From Macrostomum hystrix (lineage: Eukaryota; Platyhelminthes; Macrostomidae): a stretch of DNA of 64,000 bases. Below the pieces are notes generated by a model, which saw only the letters and a program-made list of their open reading frames with translations, was not told the origin of the DNA and ran no database searches. The position numbers were made by a program, and so were the translations under genes. Location: the NCBI GenBank assembly GCA_950097015.1, contig CATNEN010000011.1, positions 4,306,501 to 4,370,500 of the forward strand. The letters are read 5' to 3'. Shown here in pieces: positions 1 to 11,388 of this stretch (position 1 is its first letter; each line of letters opens with the position of its first letter).

Positions 1-514
1 TCGAGCGTAGTTATCACACGTGAAGTCGTAACTTGATCAGAATGATCAAGAGCAACAGTCGAAAATGAGAGCGTATTAAAATAACAATATCCAGAAATTT
101 GACGTTACTTTATTTTTTAAACAACTAAATACGCTTGTCTTAACTTCCGAAAAATCCTAAAAAACTAGAGAATCACATGATAAATGAAAAGCGAAAAACA
201 TAATAGAAAAAAGAAAGTTCTCCCAATATCTCATAAACTGCGATGTGATTCTCGTTAAATAGTACGGGAGTATTAAAATGGATAGATAAAACTCTGTCAG
301 CACTCCAGGTGCCTGAAGTAGCACGTCGAATTCAGACATTTTTTGTTTTCTAAAAGTACATATGATAATCTAAAAACAATAGCTAAAACTCTTTCATAAT
401 TCATATTTATGTATATAGTTCGTGCCAGACGTTACATCAAAGTGAACTAACTAATTTAGTAACACTTTTGTACATAATAGTCGATAACTTTTGAGTCTCC
501 ACGAGTGTCTATGT
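1..514. other. 3' flank of the RPGRIP1L gene
   Basis: A+T-rich DNA downstream, in the direction of transcription, of the RPGRIP1L stop codon. No convincing coding exon is visible. A minus-strand AATAAA hexamer at 109-114 lies about 400 nt past the stop and could be a polyadenylation signal, but such hexamers are common in A+T-rich DNA. Confidence 0.4.
109..114 (-). terminator. Candidate poly(A) signal for RPGRIP1L
   Basis: AATAAA on the minus strand about 400 nt beyond the RPGRIP1L stop. Position only; no cleavage-site evidence. Confidence 0.25.
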
Positions 515-3500
515 CTACTTGACGAACTTGACAGACGGTTTCTTGGAATCTGGGAGCTCGTTGTAGACCTCCAGGAGCAGGCTGGGCAGGTTCATGCTGA
601 TCTTGATGCTACCCACTTGATCGTCGTTCAGCATTACTAGAAATTCATTTTGGCTATTAAGTAATTTTCTGAAGATCAGAAAAAATCAGTAAAATGTTTG
701 CCCTGGCATGGTTTTCAGTATCTCAAATATCTTAAACGGTCTAACTAAAGACTATTACTGTTATCAACAGAAGCAGGAAAACGATTACGTACACGGAAAA
801 CTCTCTTCGCGGATGTCATTGCCGCGTGCGATTCTACCATCCAGATCGACAACGGCTCGGCCAAGGTCCATATAGAAGTCGCTGTCGGGGTCCGATGGCT
901 CGCACACCACTGTGAATGCAATCTCAATGTGCTCGCTTTGAAGGAGCAATGCGGCCAGCAACTTGCGCTTCTCATAGCTGCTACCGAAGCTGTAATCAAA
1001 TGGCCTCTTAAAGTTGTAGCTCAGGCTGAACTCCTTGGGTCGCGATCGACCGGGTCTGGGAGTTGGCAGAGAGTTTGGTGTTTCAGTTTCATCGTTAGGA
1101 AAACCTGGCAGCTGGAAGGACACGTAGCACTTCGTATCATCGAGGTCTGGATTCTTCAAAGTCTGGCAGGTCTCATTGAACTGCACGCTGAATATCTGGA
1201 CTGTGCAGGTCTCCAAGGAGACCTGTCCGGTGGCCGTCAGCATCAGCTGATCGCCGTGACTGCTCTCCGTCACCACACCGTCAGAGTCCTCAGCCTCTGG
1301 CGCTAGATTTTCAGTCTGGTCGTAGTCGTCCTCGTACTCTGCTTCTTCTTCTTCTGCATCCGCTTCTTGATGGCCCGTTTCTGGCTCGTCGTAGTCGTCA
1401 TCTTGCGACTGCAGGACTTGGTTGTTTCTGGCGGCACTTGCAGCTGAAGAAAAGGACAGCATACCCTCATCGGGGTAAACAAAATGCTTAGTTTACTAAA
1501 AAAATTCTAAAATAGTTTTGAGATGAATAAGTCCGCACTCACCGAAGGCCCCGTTGCGTGCATCATGCGTATCGGTTATACTAGTGACACTCTCGGTGAC
1601 CGAAGCTACAATTTGACAATAGAAGACAATAGTTCACGTTTAGACATCCAAGTCAACTTTAAGGCAGAAGTGCTTGAATTATTATTGAAATTCTCTGCCC
1701 TCGTACCATCCATCAGTGTGCTAACGCGTGTCTGGCTAGCCTGGGTGTCACCGGCACCACCGCTGCCGCCGACTCCAAGACGTCGCTCTGCGGCAGCGGC
1801 TGCTAGCACAGCTGCTGGCGGTTGACGCCGATGTGGTGGCTGCGGTGTTTCAGAAGTCTGAAGCTGTAATTATTTAGACACTAATTAGCGTTGTTTATGA
1901 AGTCGCATCATCGAAAATCCAGCCACGAGGGGGGTGAATGCTGGGTATTCAGTTAAGGATATTTAACAAACCTGGCTCTCTCCTGCCAAAGATCCTGATC
2001 GACTGCCACTTCGCACCGTCGGTCTAGGGGACGTCTCCGAAGCAGATGAAGCTGCGGCTGCTGCTGCGTGTGCAGGACTGCGCTCTCTTGGCGAAGGACC
2101 TTGACTGTTGCCACTGGCACTGCCACCGCCTCGACGCTGTGTGCGCGGCTGCTGTTGCTGCTGCTGCTGCTGTTGCTGCTGAGTCTGTGGCTGAATAGCT
2201 TGATCTTGCTGTTGTCGTGATTCAGCTCCTTTGTTGCCAGCACCAGTAGCGATCGCTTTCTGCCTCTGCTGCTGCTTCTGCTGCTGACTTCTGTCCCGAA
2301 GCAATTCCGCTTCTCCCGTCATCAGCGGCAGCGGCTCCGCTGGTCCATCCCAATGACCAGCAGGCATGTAGGCAAACTGCCAGCTGAGCTCCAGCTCCAA
2401 GGTACCGCTGGGCTGTTCGTCTGGTCCAAGAAGCTGATAGATGCCCTGCACTGCTCGGTTCTGACTGAGCGACACCAGGTCCACCTGAGTAGGAGCAGTT
2501 TTTGGAGTAGCTGAATACTCACTATGGAGTAGAAATCAATAAGTTTTGATGCTTTACCTTCGCTACTCCCAAGAAGACACTCTGGTCTGGATCCGCCTCA
2601 TCCAGCACCCACACAACTAGCTTCTGTGTTTTCAGGTAGCTGTCTAGCGCCGGTGTTGGAGTCAGGGTCACCTGCTGATAGTACTGGAACTCCGGATCGC
2701 TTGAGTTCGGAATGGCGGGCGACAGGGCGTCCTCGCAGTCGTAGAACCTGTAGGAGCAGTAGGGCGTCGGCTGGAAGTCCGGTCGGCGAGCTTTGAGACC
2801 ACGGCAGCGAACAATCTTGATGCCGAGGGTGTTAGCTCCGCCGCCGGCTCGGCGGCTCTCAGCCATCTCGTCCAGGGCCTTCAGACCCTCGGCTGCAGCC
2901 TGATGATTGGCCGACATATAGCCCAGAGCCTTGGCGCGCTCCCTATAAAGCCTCATGGCCTGTTCCATAGGCACTCGCATGCGCATCCAGTAGTCCAAAC
3001 AACCGACTACTGTGACACCGTCGGGTGAGACCAACTGAGCTTGGCCCAACACGGGAGATGTAGGCTTGGACTCGAGCAGTTCCCGGAAGGTCAGCCGGCA
3101 TGCGGCCAGCAGCTGATAGTTGACGCCGACCGCATGATAAAGCTCTAGGCGGGCCTTTTTAGTGCGAGAGAAATCGAGATTAAGAACAGTACAAGCAGTA
3201 GCAGTAAAAATACTTAAAATAACTAAAGTTTTTTTTTCTGCATCTCCTAAAATGCTCAACCAATTGCCAATACACTGCAGATCACGGGCAAAAATTTTTC
3301 GCTCTTGGCGATGAAATAATTCCAGGATCCAGAATCATCGTCGAGATATTCAAGACTCTCCACGGAGTGTCAGGTGGCAAAAACCACCAATATAATAATA
3401 TTATTTTTTTATGCTCATAAAACTTCATCATGAAACCATGTTGGCTATTTTCTATTGATATTGTACTCGTTATATTGCTCATTTTTTAAATAATATGGAC

Positions 3501-6500
3501 TCGCCATAGATTTCTATACAGAGCATTGTTAGTTGTCCTTGTCACCAGTGTATTCGACAAAAATTGTTGAATATCTCAACGATGCCGACATAGGATGTCC
3601 ATGAAAGTTATTTCATGGTAAAGGGGCAAATTTTGATCCATATTTTCATGAAAATCGGTCATTCGGTTTGGGAGCTATCGTGAAGTAGACACTGGGTATT
3701 CCCCCCGTGGTCTTTTCCCTCGGTGAAAAATAGCTTGGTCTTTCTAATGTTTTAAACATTTGAGTTTTTACGAAATCTAACGCTTAAGCTGCAAATGCAG
3801 AGGCTGTAATCACAGCTTACAACGATAAGCTACAAGTGCTTACCTTCTCCTTGTTGATGTAGTGCAGAAAGGCGTCGTCAACCTTGACCACGTACTGCAC
3901 AGTCTTGTTAAAGCTTGCCACACCGCTGGAAGCGTGGGCCACGTCAGTGGTCTGCAGCTCGCACACGTAGAAAGGCCAGGTGCAAAAGAGGGCCGGCTTG
4001 GAGTCGCCACCCAGCAAGCGAATGCCTTCCTCGGTTAGATTCAACTGGCCAACGTGCAGCTCGACCAGGTTCTCACCGTTCTGCAGGTGGACAGTCTCGT
4101 CTATCTCGTCAATACCATCGGCTTCTTCACTTTGAAGCTGACGCTGTTGATCGATGAGAGAGAACTGCTTGGTTCCTGTGTAAGAGGAGAGTCCATATGC
4201 TTGTACATGTTCATCGGTAATAAAAACACTTATTACAGACGCTACGCAAAATAACTTTCAATCCTAACTTTATCATAGTGTGACAGGGTGGTTTGGCCCT
4301 ACCGTAGGCAACGTCCTTAAGCTGCCGCTCGAGTTTCCGAATTCTGGCCGCACGAATATCCAGCAGTTTTGCCGACTCTGTCATCTTAGCGTCGTGATCA
4401 GCTTTTACTGTCTCTAGACGACGCTCAGTTAGGGAATGACTCGCCTTCAGGTCCTGGTTGATGCGGTACTGCGCCTCCAATAGCTGGCGTGTCTTCTCCA
4501 GCTCCTGAATGGTATCGGCGTGCGCGGCTTCAACCTCCCGCAATCGACGTTGCGTGTCCTTAGCAACCTCGGTGTCAACCTGGTGAAGAAACTCGAGCTG
4601 GGACGGCTGCTGCTGTTGACGGCGCTGTTTAACCAGCACCAGGGCCTCTTCGACTTCGTCCAAGTCCACTGCGCCCTCCTGAGTTTCGATGGGTTTTAGT
4701 TACTTAGGTTTTAAAAGATTTAAAGAATCTAAAAAACCGAGGGCTTAATTGTAAATACCTTGTTAATAAACTTCATCTTGTCTCGCAGCGACTCATGCCG
4801 CTGCTGCAGCTCGTAGTATTTGATGCGCAAATTGCTCAAATCCTTCTCAACCTGCTCGCCTTTGTTTCGCTCATCCTCTAGTCGGTCAAGAAACTCGCCC
4901 TTCTCGCCGACATCGCGGTGCATTGTGGCCTCGAGCTGCTGGATTTGTGTCATCAAGGCCAACTCGCGTGCCTTCCACTGGCGCTCGCGTTCAGTGTCGA
5001 ATGCGCTGAAGGTGGGTGGATATGCATTGAGAAGCGTTTTTTATTCGGAAATTTCGACGTTCTAAAGTAAAAATTTCGTGTCATTTTGAAGCAACCCATG
5101 CAAAAGCCCCACCTGCGAGTCAGTTTCTCGTTGGCCTCTCGCAGGATCTTTGCCTCCTTGCTGGCATCCTCCAGAGCGTGCTCCAACTCCATCAGCTTCC
5201 GCTTGGCTGCCTGAGCTGAGCCGGCGCTTTCCTTCATATCTTCCGCCTCTCGTTCGCGAGCTCTTAGTTCCCGCTTCATCCGTTCGAGCTCCTCCAGGAA
5301 CCTCGAGTTGGTCTCCACCGTCTCGCGCATTCGGTCCTCGTGCTGCTCGCAGCGTGCCTGCAGCTGCTCAATGACGGCCGACTTCTCGCGAAGCTCTCGC
5401 TGGAGGCGCACCTTGTCGAGGTCGTCCTGCATGGCTGAGCGCTTGTCAGTGCCGGCTTGCATGCGAGCAATGTCCAGCTCGGATTGGAGATCCTATAAAG
5501 GTGGGCATGGCGTAAGATGTGGATAAATAAGAATGACTCGCGCACCTGTTTTGCATGCAGGCAGAAAGTTAATATTCAAATCACCTGTAGATGCCTATGG
5601 TGATCCATTTCCTGCGCATGAAGCTTAGACTTCAGTGCCTCGATCTCGGCTTCCAACCTGCCGTTGGCCATCTGCATCTGAGTGCGCTCATTGCGCATAT
5701 CGTCCGATCGGCCAAGACTTTTCTGACGCTGTTGCTGCGGCTGGAGAACTCGAGTATTAGGACCGCCGCGAGGTCGAGCCCGCCCGCTTGCCAATCCACT
5801 ATCGCGAAGCTGCTGTCCGTTGCTGGCCGAATTCGGAGTTGATTGCAGCAGCAGAGCCAGGCGTTGCTTCAGATGTATGTTCTGCTTCTCCAGCTCGGCA
5901 TTGCGCAGCTCAAGCTTCACCACCTGGTCGGTGGCGCGCAACTCGGCGGCGCTGGCACCTCCTTGCACTTTAAACTGGCGGATCTTTCAGGGAAAAACGT
6001 AGTTTTCTTAGAAATGTGGCTGAGCCAGAATTCCTTAGAAGTGCCGTTGATGTTTTAGACCCCGAAAATCCATTTTAGGCACAAAATTTATTTAACGTGG
6101 TTTTAGGATTGATTTTCTGTTTTTATTAAGTATTTCTCTGAAAACCATATATTCTGCCTTCATTAGGAGAAGTGGCTATGTACTGTATGTTTCGATTCGA
6201 TACATTTCCAAAGCACTTTTCACCAAAAACGAAGTCCAGGTAATAGTGTATGTTTAGCCTAGTGGAAGTTTTTGTCCACCAACCAGTGTTGTTTGTAAAA
6301 CTTTCATGAATTCATATTTTTCCTCTATTAACTCAAAGGTACATTCATAACTGACGGATTTGGACGAGAAAATATAGTTGCATAATTATAATTGTATTGA
6401 ACTGTATGCGTCTCTTTGTAGGAGAAACTGTATCAGTGGCGTAAATGAATGCGCCAGTATTTTGCTATTTACTTCACTTTTTAATACAGTATATTTTTCC

Positions 6501-9500
6501 TAGAATGGTTTTAAATATAGCAGGGTAAATAGTAAATAAAAAAGTGTTTTAAATAAGGCAAAGTTATGGTATTTTCGTATTAACAAAAACAGCAGTATAG
6601 TAGTACACTTGACAGAAGAAGCGATGTGAATGTCTATTGTGTTTAGTATTTGGAGATCAGACCAGACGGCAAGTCAATCCCTGACCAGCCGTTCTATGGC
6701 GCTGTTGACCGCATCTCGCACAAACTGCATGTGTGCGGGTTCTATGTCTGGCTGGCTTGCCTGAGTTTCAGAGAGATTCATCGCAAATCGGCTGCCAAAC
6801 GTAGCCCGGTTCCCGCTAAATTTTGGCGGATATAACGCTATCTCATTTGATGGCTCCTCTGACTCAGTCGTGTAGCCGGTACCTGTGCAGGTGCAAGTGC
6901 TGCACGCGTCTTCACTGTTGCTATCCAATTGTTGGTCGCTTTCATGACTGACGCCTAACATACTCGACTCGGCGACTTCTAATACGGCAGTTGATGCATT
7001 CGAGAACAGTACACCACCGGCGATAAATGTGGATCCGTTCGCTACCAATGTAGACCGTCCATGATCACTGGACGGTATGTCAACTTCATCGCTATTCATT
7101 CTCCGTGCATCAAACCTTTGCTGGACCGTGCAAGGCGAGCTGTTCCCATAGCAATCATATAAACTGCCCCCGCAGTTATTGTTGCCCCTTTCGAAAGAGC
7201 CGTTGGTGCTAGCCGCGCTAGATGAGGTGCTGCAGCTGTCTAAAGCCATCTCTACGCCAACGATCGTTGGCAAAGCGAGGCATGCCTTTGGTGGCTCGCT
7301 AATTAAACGACGATTGATATCCGTCAAGTGAGAAGCCTCTTCAACCGACGGCTCAAGTTGCTCTGACAAAGGTGGAGTTGGACAACTGGTTGTTCGATCT
7401 TCGACAACTATGCTTTTGTCAGATGTCACCTCATCGCCAACAGGATCTTCGGCTACCGCATCAATGTGAAACTGTGGACGATCGCGCACGCGGATTCTCA
7501 TGGCTGAACGCAGGTTTTCACCCGGATTGACCGTATTAATTGAGGCCACCACCGCGCTAGGAATGTTTGAGAGGCTCTTCAGATCTGTAGTTTTCAGATC
7601 TTCAAATTGCACAGTTGAAGGTGATGCAATACTACTGAAGCTGGATGAAGGCAAGCCAACTTTTTCCTTCTGCAGCCTGTGCACCGACGGTGGCAAAAGT
7701 ACAAAATGATTTTTATTGTCTGCTAAAGCCACATTTTGTTTGGAAATAGATTCATTTGTTGAAACTTTCATTTCATATTTTGTCCCATTCTTTGCATCCA
7801 ATTTATCAGTAAAGCCTTGTTTGCTTGGTAGTTTTTTTTTTAAATTATAAGGGTTGCTCGGTTCTTTGCCTTTGTTACCATGTTTGTGGCTACTCTTTAT
7901 TTCTGAATTCGCTGTTTTTCCACCTCCTTGCCATTGCTCCGGCTGGCGAAGGAAATCCGCCAAGTTTTTGTTGTAAAGAAAGAGCATCAGAGCCAGGAAA
8001 AATACTGCAAAACAGCTAAGAATAATAACTAGGATTACAAAAACGTACATGGCAGTTGACCAACCCTTTGAACTAGACGATGTACGTGGTCGAATATGCA
8101 TACCGATGACGTCACTCGGTGGTAGAAGGCCCATAGCCTCAAGTTCCAACCAGCCTGACTCTATAGCTAGCAAAAGTCGCGAGTAGCGGCGCTCACCGAG
8201 GGCAGTCCGGTAAGCTACCGCCGAAGTCGGGTCTTTAACAATAAACCGCTGCCTTCGACCGCCGCTGATATCCTCGTCGAGACCCTTACTGTCTGAATAA
8301 TAGAGCAATTGCGCGCAGCGCAGTCGGGCCACAGGCTCGAAAAGTTCCACGTGATCTTCGCTGCTCAGCATCTGCTGCGGTGGAGCACCCCCGGGTGGCT
8401 GCCTTGTGAAAAGAAAAGCTGCTGATACGCCTAGAGCAGGTAGGGCAGCGGCGAGATCGTCCGCCAACGGGCAACGAAATCGGCGGCACATCCGACGAGC
8501 GCTTTTTGTAGTGGGACAGTCGGCTTTGCAGACAGCTTTGGCGGGCGTGGGAAAAGCTTCCACAGCAACATACGCGACAAGGCCGCGAGTTTGAGAGTCG
8601 TTTGAGCAACATTGAACTAGAACAGATCCGCCGCTGCTGCTGTTGTCGCCCAGTCTAAGCTCGGTAAATCTCAGGCTCAATTCGACACCTCCGCCTGGAA
8701 GCCGATGAGATGTCGTATCAGCAAAGGCTTCAACACCCCCAGTTGATCCATGAATTCGCAGCTGCGTATCGAAGGTGGCTGCCGAACTCGTTGAAGAATA
8801 TTCGAGACCACAAATGGTAAAATTAAGCGCAAGAGTCTGGTGATCAGACCACGTCTGACTGCTGTTAGAAGGCGGGACAAACACTAAACTTCGAGCAGGA
8901 GGTCTGTTGCCGCACAAAACTGGTCTAGAAGCCACCCTAACTTGAAACTGTTGCGATGGTAGTGCGGAAAAGTTGCCAGCAGACAGAGAAGCCGCACTGC
9001 GACATGTCCAGAAGCCGGCTAGCGGTGAAGGGCTTGGGTTTCCCGGCAGCTGCCATGACATCAGGAGAAGCCTGTGCGCTTCAACTTGGCTGCCAACGCT
9101 AGGATCTGGCAGTTGCGGCGCGTTGGACATTATGCTGGAGTTGTGACTCTGAAGCCAGGAGAATTTGCAAGCGGCGCTTTCAGTCTGACTAGCTAGACAG
9201 AGAAACGGGCAGGGCAGCGCCCGGGTCAGCGGCGGATGGGTAAAAAAATCAATTTCGACGGTCGGTGGCTGAGCTGTGGGCTTGTCGGGCACAAACACAG
9301 CCTCGCTGGTGTTAGTACTATTGCTCTCTGACTGAATTTTCAGTCGCCAGTCTAGTTGAATTCGATCATTACCGCTTGGCAACAATGCTTCGGCGCTAAC
9401 GCAGAAGTCGCCACTGTCCCAGTCGCCTGAAGTCGTCCATCCAATGCGCAGCCTGCCAGCAAAGTAAACGGCATAGAAATTGGCTGGGTCAGAGGAGTTT

Positions 9501-11388
9501 GACTGCAGAACTTGCTTAGCTAATTTAGCTTTATTTCTGCAGTTGTATAAGACATAGACCGCCGTCTCTAAGACTGTTGCAGCAGCTGATTCTGACGCAG
9601 AAGGCAGCAGTTCGCAGTCGAGCGCCGTAGCTTTCCTTGAATTTCGCTTCCATTGAATCCTGTGGCAGGGAAGTCCAGTTCCGTTCTGGCTGTCAATCAG
9701 GGCGGCTCTGACCGGTCGTTCATCCCAAAGCTGAAGCCGAGCTGATGTGGCCACAATGCCGTCTCCAAACTGCAATTGGCAGGAAATGGCGAGAACGCCG
9801 CGACTGACGGAAGGCGACGGAAATTCCAAGTTGATCTGGGAGCCGCGGAAATTGTCGAAGAACCCGGTGCCAGGACGGTTCCCCGGTCCTAGGTCGAGAC
9901 TGAATGCATGACGACCGCTCCCGGAGCCTTGGGTCGAGGTCAGAGTGTGCTGCTTGCTCAACCCTGAGGACAGATCGTCTACGTTCCAGCTCAGCTCGTA
10001 AGGTTCTGCGCCGCTGTCTAGGAAGCAGGCGAGACCGATGGCTGAGCTGTTTGAAATGATCAGCATCGAGTCCGCGGATCCGTGAGCGCTCCACACGATT
10101 GGCGTCTTTGCAGCTGAGGCAGAGGCCAGCTCACTGAAATTTGGCGCGCGGAACAGCGGCAGCGGAGTGTGAAATGGCGATGACGTCGGCGCTGAGGCAG
10201 ATGTTGGCAGAGAGATGAGTCTAAGGAGGCTGAGTAGGATAGCGAGATGGGCGCTGGTTGTCTCATGTTGCGGTTTAATGCTATTCGACATAGCAGTTGG
10301 CCCCGCAGCTCTGCTTAGGTTCCCGCTTCTTTATAATGCGCTTCCACTTCTATGAGATGGTTTGAACTCGAGAAGCATCTCTTGCGCCAGGGAGTCCGAC
10401 TCACCTGACTGGATCCAGAATCACCGAGAGTCAAGATCAAATATGGCTATTTAATTTAGCGAGATTAGCGAAGACTTTCAGTTTATATTAGCTCTGAAAA
10501 ATATTAGCTCTTAATGCATTCGCCATAGCCAATGTTTTTGACTAGCTTCGAAGCCATAGACATTTGTCAGATATTCCAACTGAGGAGAAATATTTTTAAA
10601 CTCAAATCATGCATTTTATCCCGAGCAATGAATGGTAATAGCGGTGCAATGAAAGGTGTGGCAGAGCGCTTAACACGGTTGCCTTGAGCTTGATTTCGCT
10701 GTAAGGCCACATTAATTTGGGGCGCAGCCGTGGAGAGAAGGCTTGGGGGCTTGTCGTGCAATTTATGCCCTTGAAGGCTAACTTCCAAGACACAGTGAGA
10801 GTGTACACTGCCTGACGATGAGAAGGTACGGGCAGATGTTCACACCTATAGGAGCGTGTGCCTGCGTACGGTATCTGAGAGTGTGTGTGCTCAGGAGTCA
10901 GCGAAATGGGCAGGATTGCCTCCTCGCTTGTCTAGTATCCAGTGTCCAGTGTCTGCGGGTTCAGTGTCACCAAATAATGTGTTAGTGCCCAGAGCCCTCC
11001 TGCAATCATTGTTATTACAGCGGTGCAAAGCATGGCAAGTAAAATAATTCAGATTTTCCATTCGTTTTTAACAAAGGGCCCGACATTAAAAAACTTCAAG
11101 TAAGCACAAATCGATTCTTACTTCGTCGCGTTTCTTTTTCAGGACGAGTTTGAAATCCCGGATTTTTTCGTCTTGCTCACGAAACTTCTCCTTCAGCTTG
11201 GCGTGGTCCTGGTACAGACTCAGGTACTTGTCCTCGAGATCTTCGCGCAGCCACTTGCCAATCATGGCCTTATCTAGCTGGCTGATGGACAGCGGCGGCG
11301 GCCCCTGCTGATGCGCAGTCGGGGCGCCATTGGCGAATCTTGACGGCTCGGGTCTGCTGCGTTTCACAGGAATTTGGCCCGAATCCAT
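515..11388 (-). CDS. RPGRIP1L: RPGRIP1L-like ciliary transition-zone protein, 12 coding exons
   Basis: Exons, in transcript order: 11388-11122, 5983-5585, 5492-5113, 5005-4759, 4678-4303, 4175-3844, 3154-2558, 2484-1972, 1863-1707, 1605-1543, 1443-793, 636-515. All junctions are GT-AG and all phases agree, giving about 1367 aa (human RPGRIP1L is about 1315). Residues about 50-556 form coiled coils ending in the family signature LLDIRAARIRKLERQLKD. A C2 domain follows (about 575-700, with ETVHLQNGENLVELHV and FCTWPFYVCELQTT). The linker carries the family block MRLYRERAKALGY, then a second C2 (about 775-900), a Q/S-rich insert, an acidic stretch and a C-terminal C2-like RPGR-interacting domain (about 1150-1350). 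In known animals this family scaffolds the transition zone at the base of cilia with NPHP proteins. The start ATG lies 6 nt after an acceptor-like CAG (11389-11396 region), compatible with cis- or trans-splicing. The exon-1 to exon-2 join is the least certain, because extra small exons could lie in that intron. Confidence 0.9.
2155..2300 (-). repeat. Poly-glutamine coding tract in RPGRIP1L exon 8
   Basis: CTG/TTG/CTT-rich plus-strand DNA here encodes, on the minus strand, two Q-rich blocks (an interrupted run near 2275-2290 and 11 consecutive glutamines near 2150-2183) between the second C2 domain and the acidic region. Mixed CAG/CAA/AAG codons suggest slow slippage rather than a pure repeat. 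Vertebrate RPGRIP1L proteins lack such a tract as far as I know. Confidence 0.7.
3280..3720. repeat. Dispersed repeat, two diverged copies in inverted orientation (intron 6 of RPGRIP1L)
   Basis: The left part (about 3280-3506) read on the minus strand and the right part (about 3550-3720) read on the plus strand share diverged blocks, such as TTGAATATCTC followed by ACGATG. A third copy of the same family lies at about 47345-47670, sharing GGCGAGTCCATATT, GCCAACATG and GTGGTTTTTGCCAC. The family has no visible coding capacity, so it is probably an old non-autonomous element. Boundaries are approximate. Confidence 0.55.
5984..6673. other. 3' part of RPGRIP1L intron 1, non-coding
   Basis: A+T-rich intron DNA between RPGRIP1L exon 2 and the stop of the nested gene. 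It would contain the 3' UTR of the nested gene. No repeat or exon is recognised. Confidence 0.5.
6674..10291 (-). CDS. Intronless gene nested in RPGRIP1L intron 1: single-pass membrane protein, 1205 aa
   Basis: An uninterrupted 3.6-kb frame starting ATG at 10291 and ending TGA at 6674. Residues about 14-34 form a signal-peptide-like hydrophobic stretch (LAILLSLLRLISL) ending in small residues. The ectodomain (to about residue 740) has many N-x-S/T sites and spaced cysteines, which would suit immunoglobulin-like or other beta-sandwich domains, but I recognise no defined family. A strong transmembrane helix follows (about 744-772, MYVFVILVIILSCFAVFFLA), then a cytoplasmic tail of about 430 residues rich in Ser, Thr and acidic residues. 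The whole gene lies inside the 5.1-kb first intron of RPGRIP1L, on the same strand. Possible roles are a cell-surface receptor or adhesion molecule, by inference only. Coding-like composition over 1200 codons makes a chance frame very unlikely. Confidence 0.8.
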   Translation of the reverse strand: MSNSIKPQHETTSAHLAILLSLLRLISLPTSASAPTSSPFHTPLPLFRAPNFSELASASAAKTPIVWSAHGSADSMLIISNSSAIGLACFLDSGAEPYELSWNVDDLSSGLSKQHTLTSTQGSGSGRHAFSLDLGPGNRPGTGFFDNFRGSQINLEFPSPSVSRGVLAISCQLQFGDGIVATSARLQLWDERPVRAALIDSQNGTGLPCHRIQWKRNSRKATALDCELLPSASESAAATVLETAVYVLYNCRNKAKLAKQVLQSNSSDPANFYAVYFAGRLRIGWTTSGDWDSGDFCVSAEALLPSGNDRIQLDWRLKIQSESNSTNTSEAVFVPDKPTAQPPTVEIDFFTHPPLTRALPCPFLCLASQTESAACKFSWLQSHNSSIMSNAPQLPDPSVGSQVEAHRLLLMSWQLPGNPSPSPLAGFWTCRSAASLSAGNFSALPSQQFQVRVASRPVLCGNRPPARSLVFVPPSNSSQTWSDHQTLALNFTICGLEYSSTSSAATFDTQLRIHGSTGGVEAFADTTSHRLPGGGVELSLRFTELRLGDNSSSGGSVLVQCCSNDSQTRGLVAYVAVEAFPTPAKAVCKADCPTTKSARRMCRRFRCPLADDLAAALPALGVSAAFLFTRQPPGGAPPQQMLSSEDHVELFEPVARLRCAQLLYYSDSKGLDEDISGGRRQRFIVKDPTSAVAYRTALGERRYSRLLLAIESGWLELEAMGLLPPSDVIGMHIRPRTSSSSKGWSTAMYVFVILVIILSCFAVFFLALMLFLYNKNLADFLRQPEQWQGGGKTANSEIKSSHKHGNKGKEPSNPYNLKKKLPSKQGFTDKLDAKNGTKYEMKVSTNESISKQNVALADNKNHFVLLPPSVHRLQKEKVGLPSSSFSSIASPSTVQFEDLKTTDLKSLSNIPSAVVASINTVNPGENLRSAMRIRVRDRPQFHIDAVAEDPVGDEVTSDKSIVVEDRTTSCPTPPLSEQLEPSVEEASHLTDINRRLISEPPKACLALPTIVGVEMALDSCSTSSSAASTNGSFERGNNNCGGSLYDCYGNSSPCTVQQRFDARRMNSDEVDIPSSDHGRSTLVANGSTFIAGGVLFSNASTAVLEVAESSMLGVSHESDQQLDSNSEDACSTCTCTGTGYTTESEEPSNEIALYPPKFSGNRATFGSRFAMNLSETQASQPDIEPAHMQFVRDAVNSAIERLVRD
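10653..11018 (+). repeat. tRNA-derived SINE, family A (plus-oriented copy)
   Basis: Starts with a degraded tRNA-like head (GTGGCAGAGCGCTTAAC as A box; a B-box-like GAGCTTGATTTC). It continues through a body shared with five other places in the window and ends near an ATT-rich tail (about 11018). Shared body words include GGGGCGCAGCCG, GTGTACACTGCC and AGCGAAATGGGCAG. It lies in RPGRIP1L intron 1, antisense to the gene, between exon 1 and the nested gene. Confidence 0.75.

Noticed and set aside
929..1306. Plus-strand 125-codon frame
   Set aside because: Antisense shadow of the RPGRIP1L C-terminal exon, which has clear family similarity and correct splice phases.
3160..3259. Upstream extension of the RPGRIP1L exon starting MSILGDAEKK
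   Set aside because: The open frame runs into the intron by chance. Family alignment resumes exactly at ARLELYHAVG after the AAAAAG acceptor, and phases fit only with exon start at 3154.
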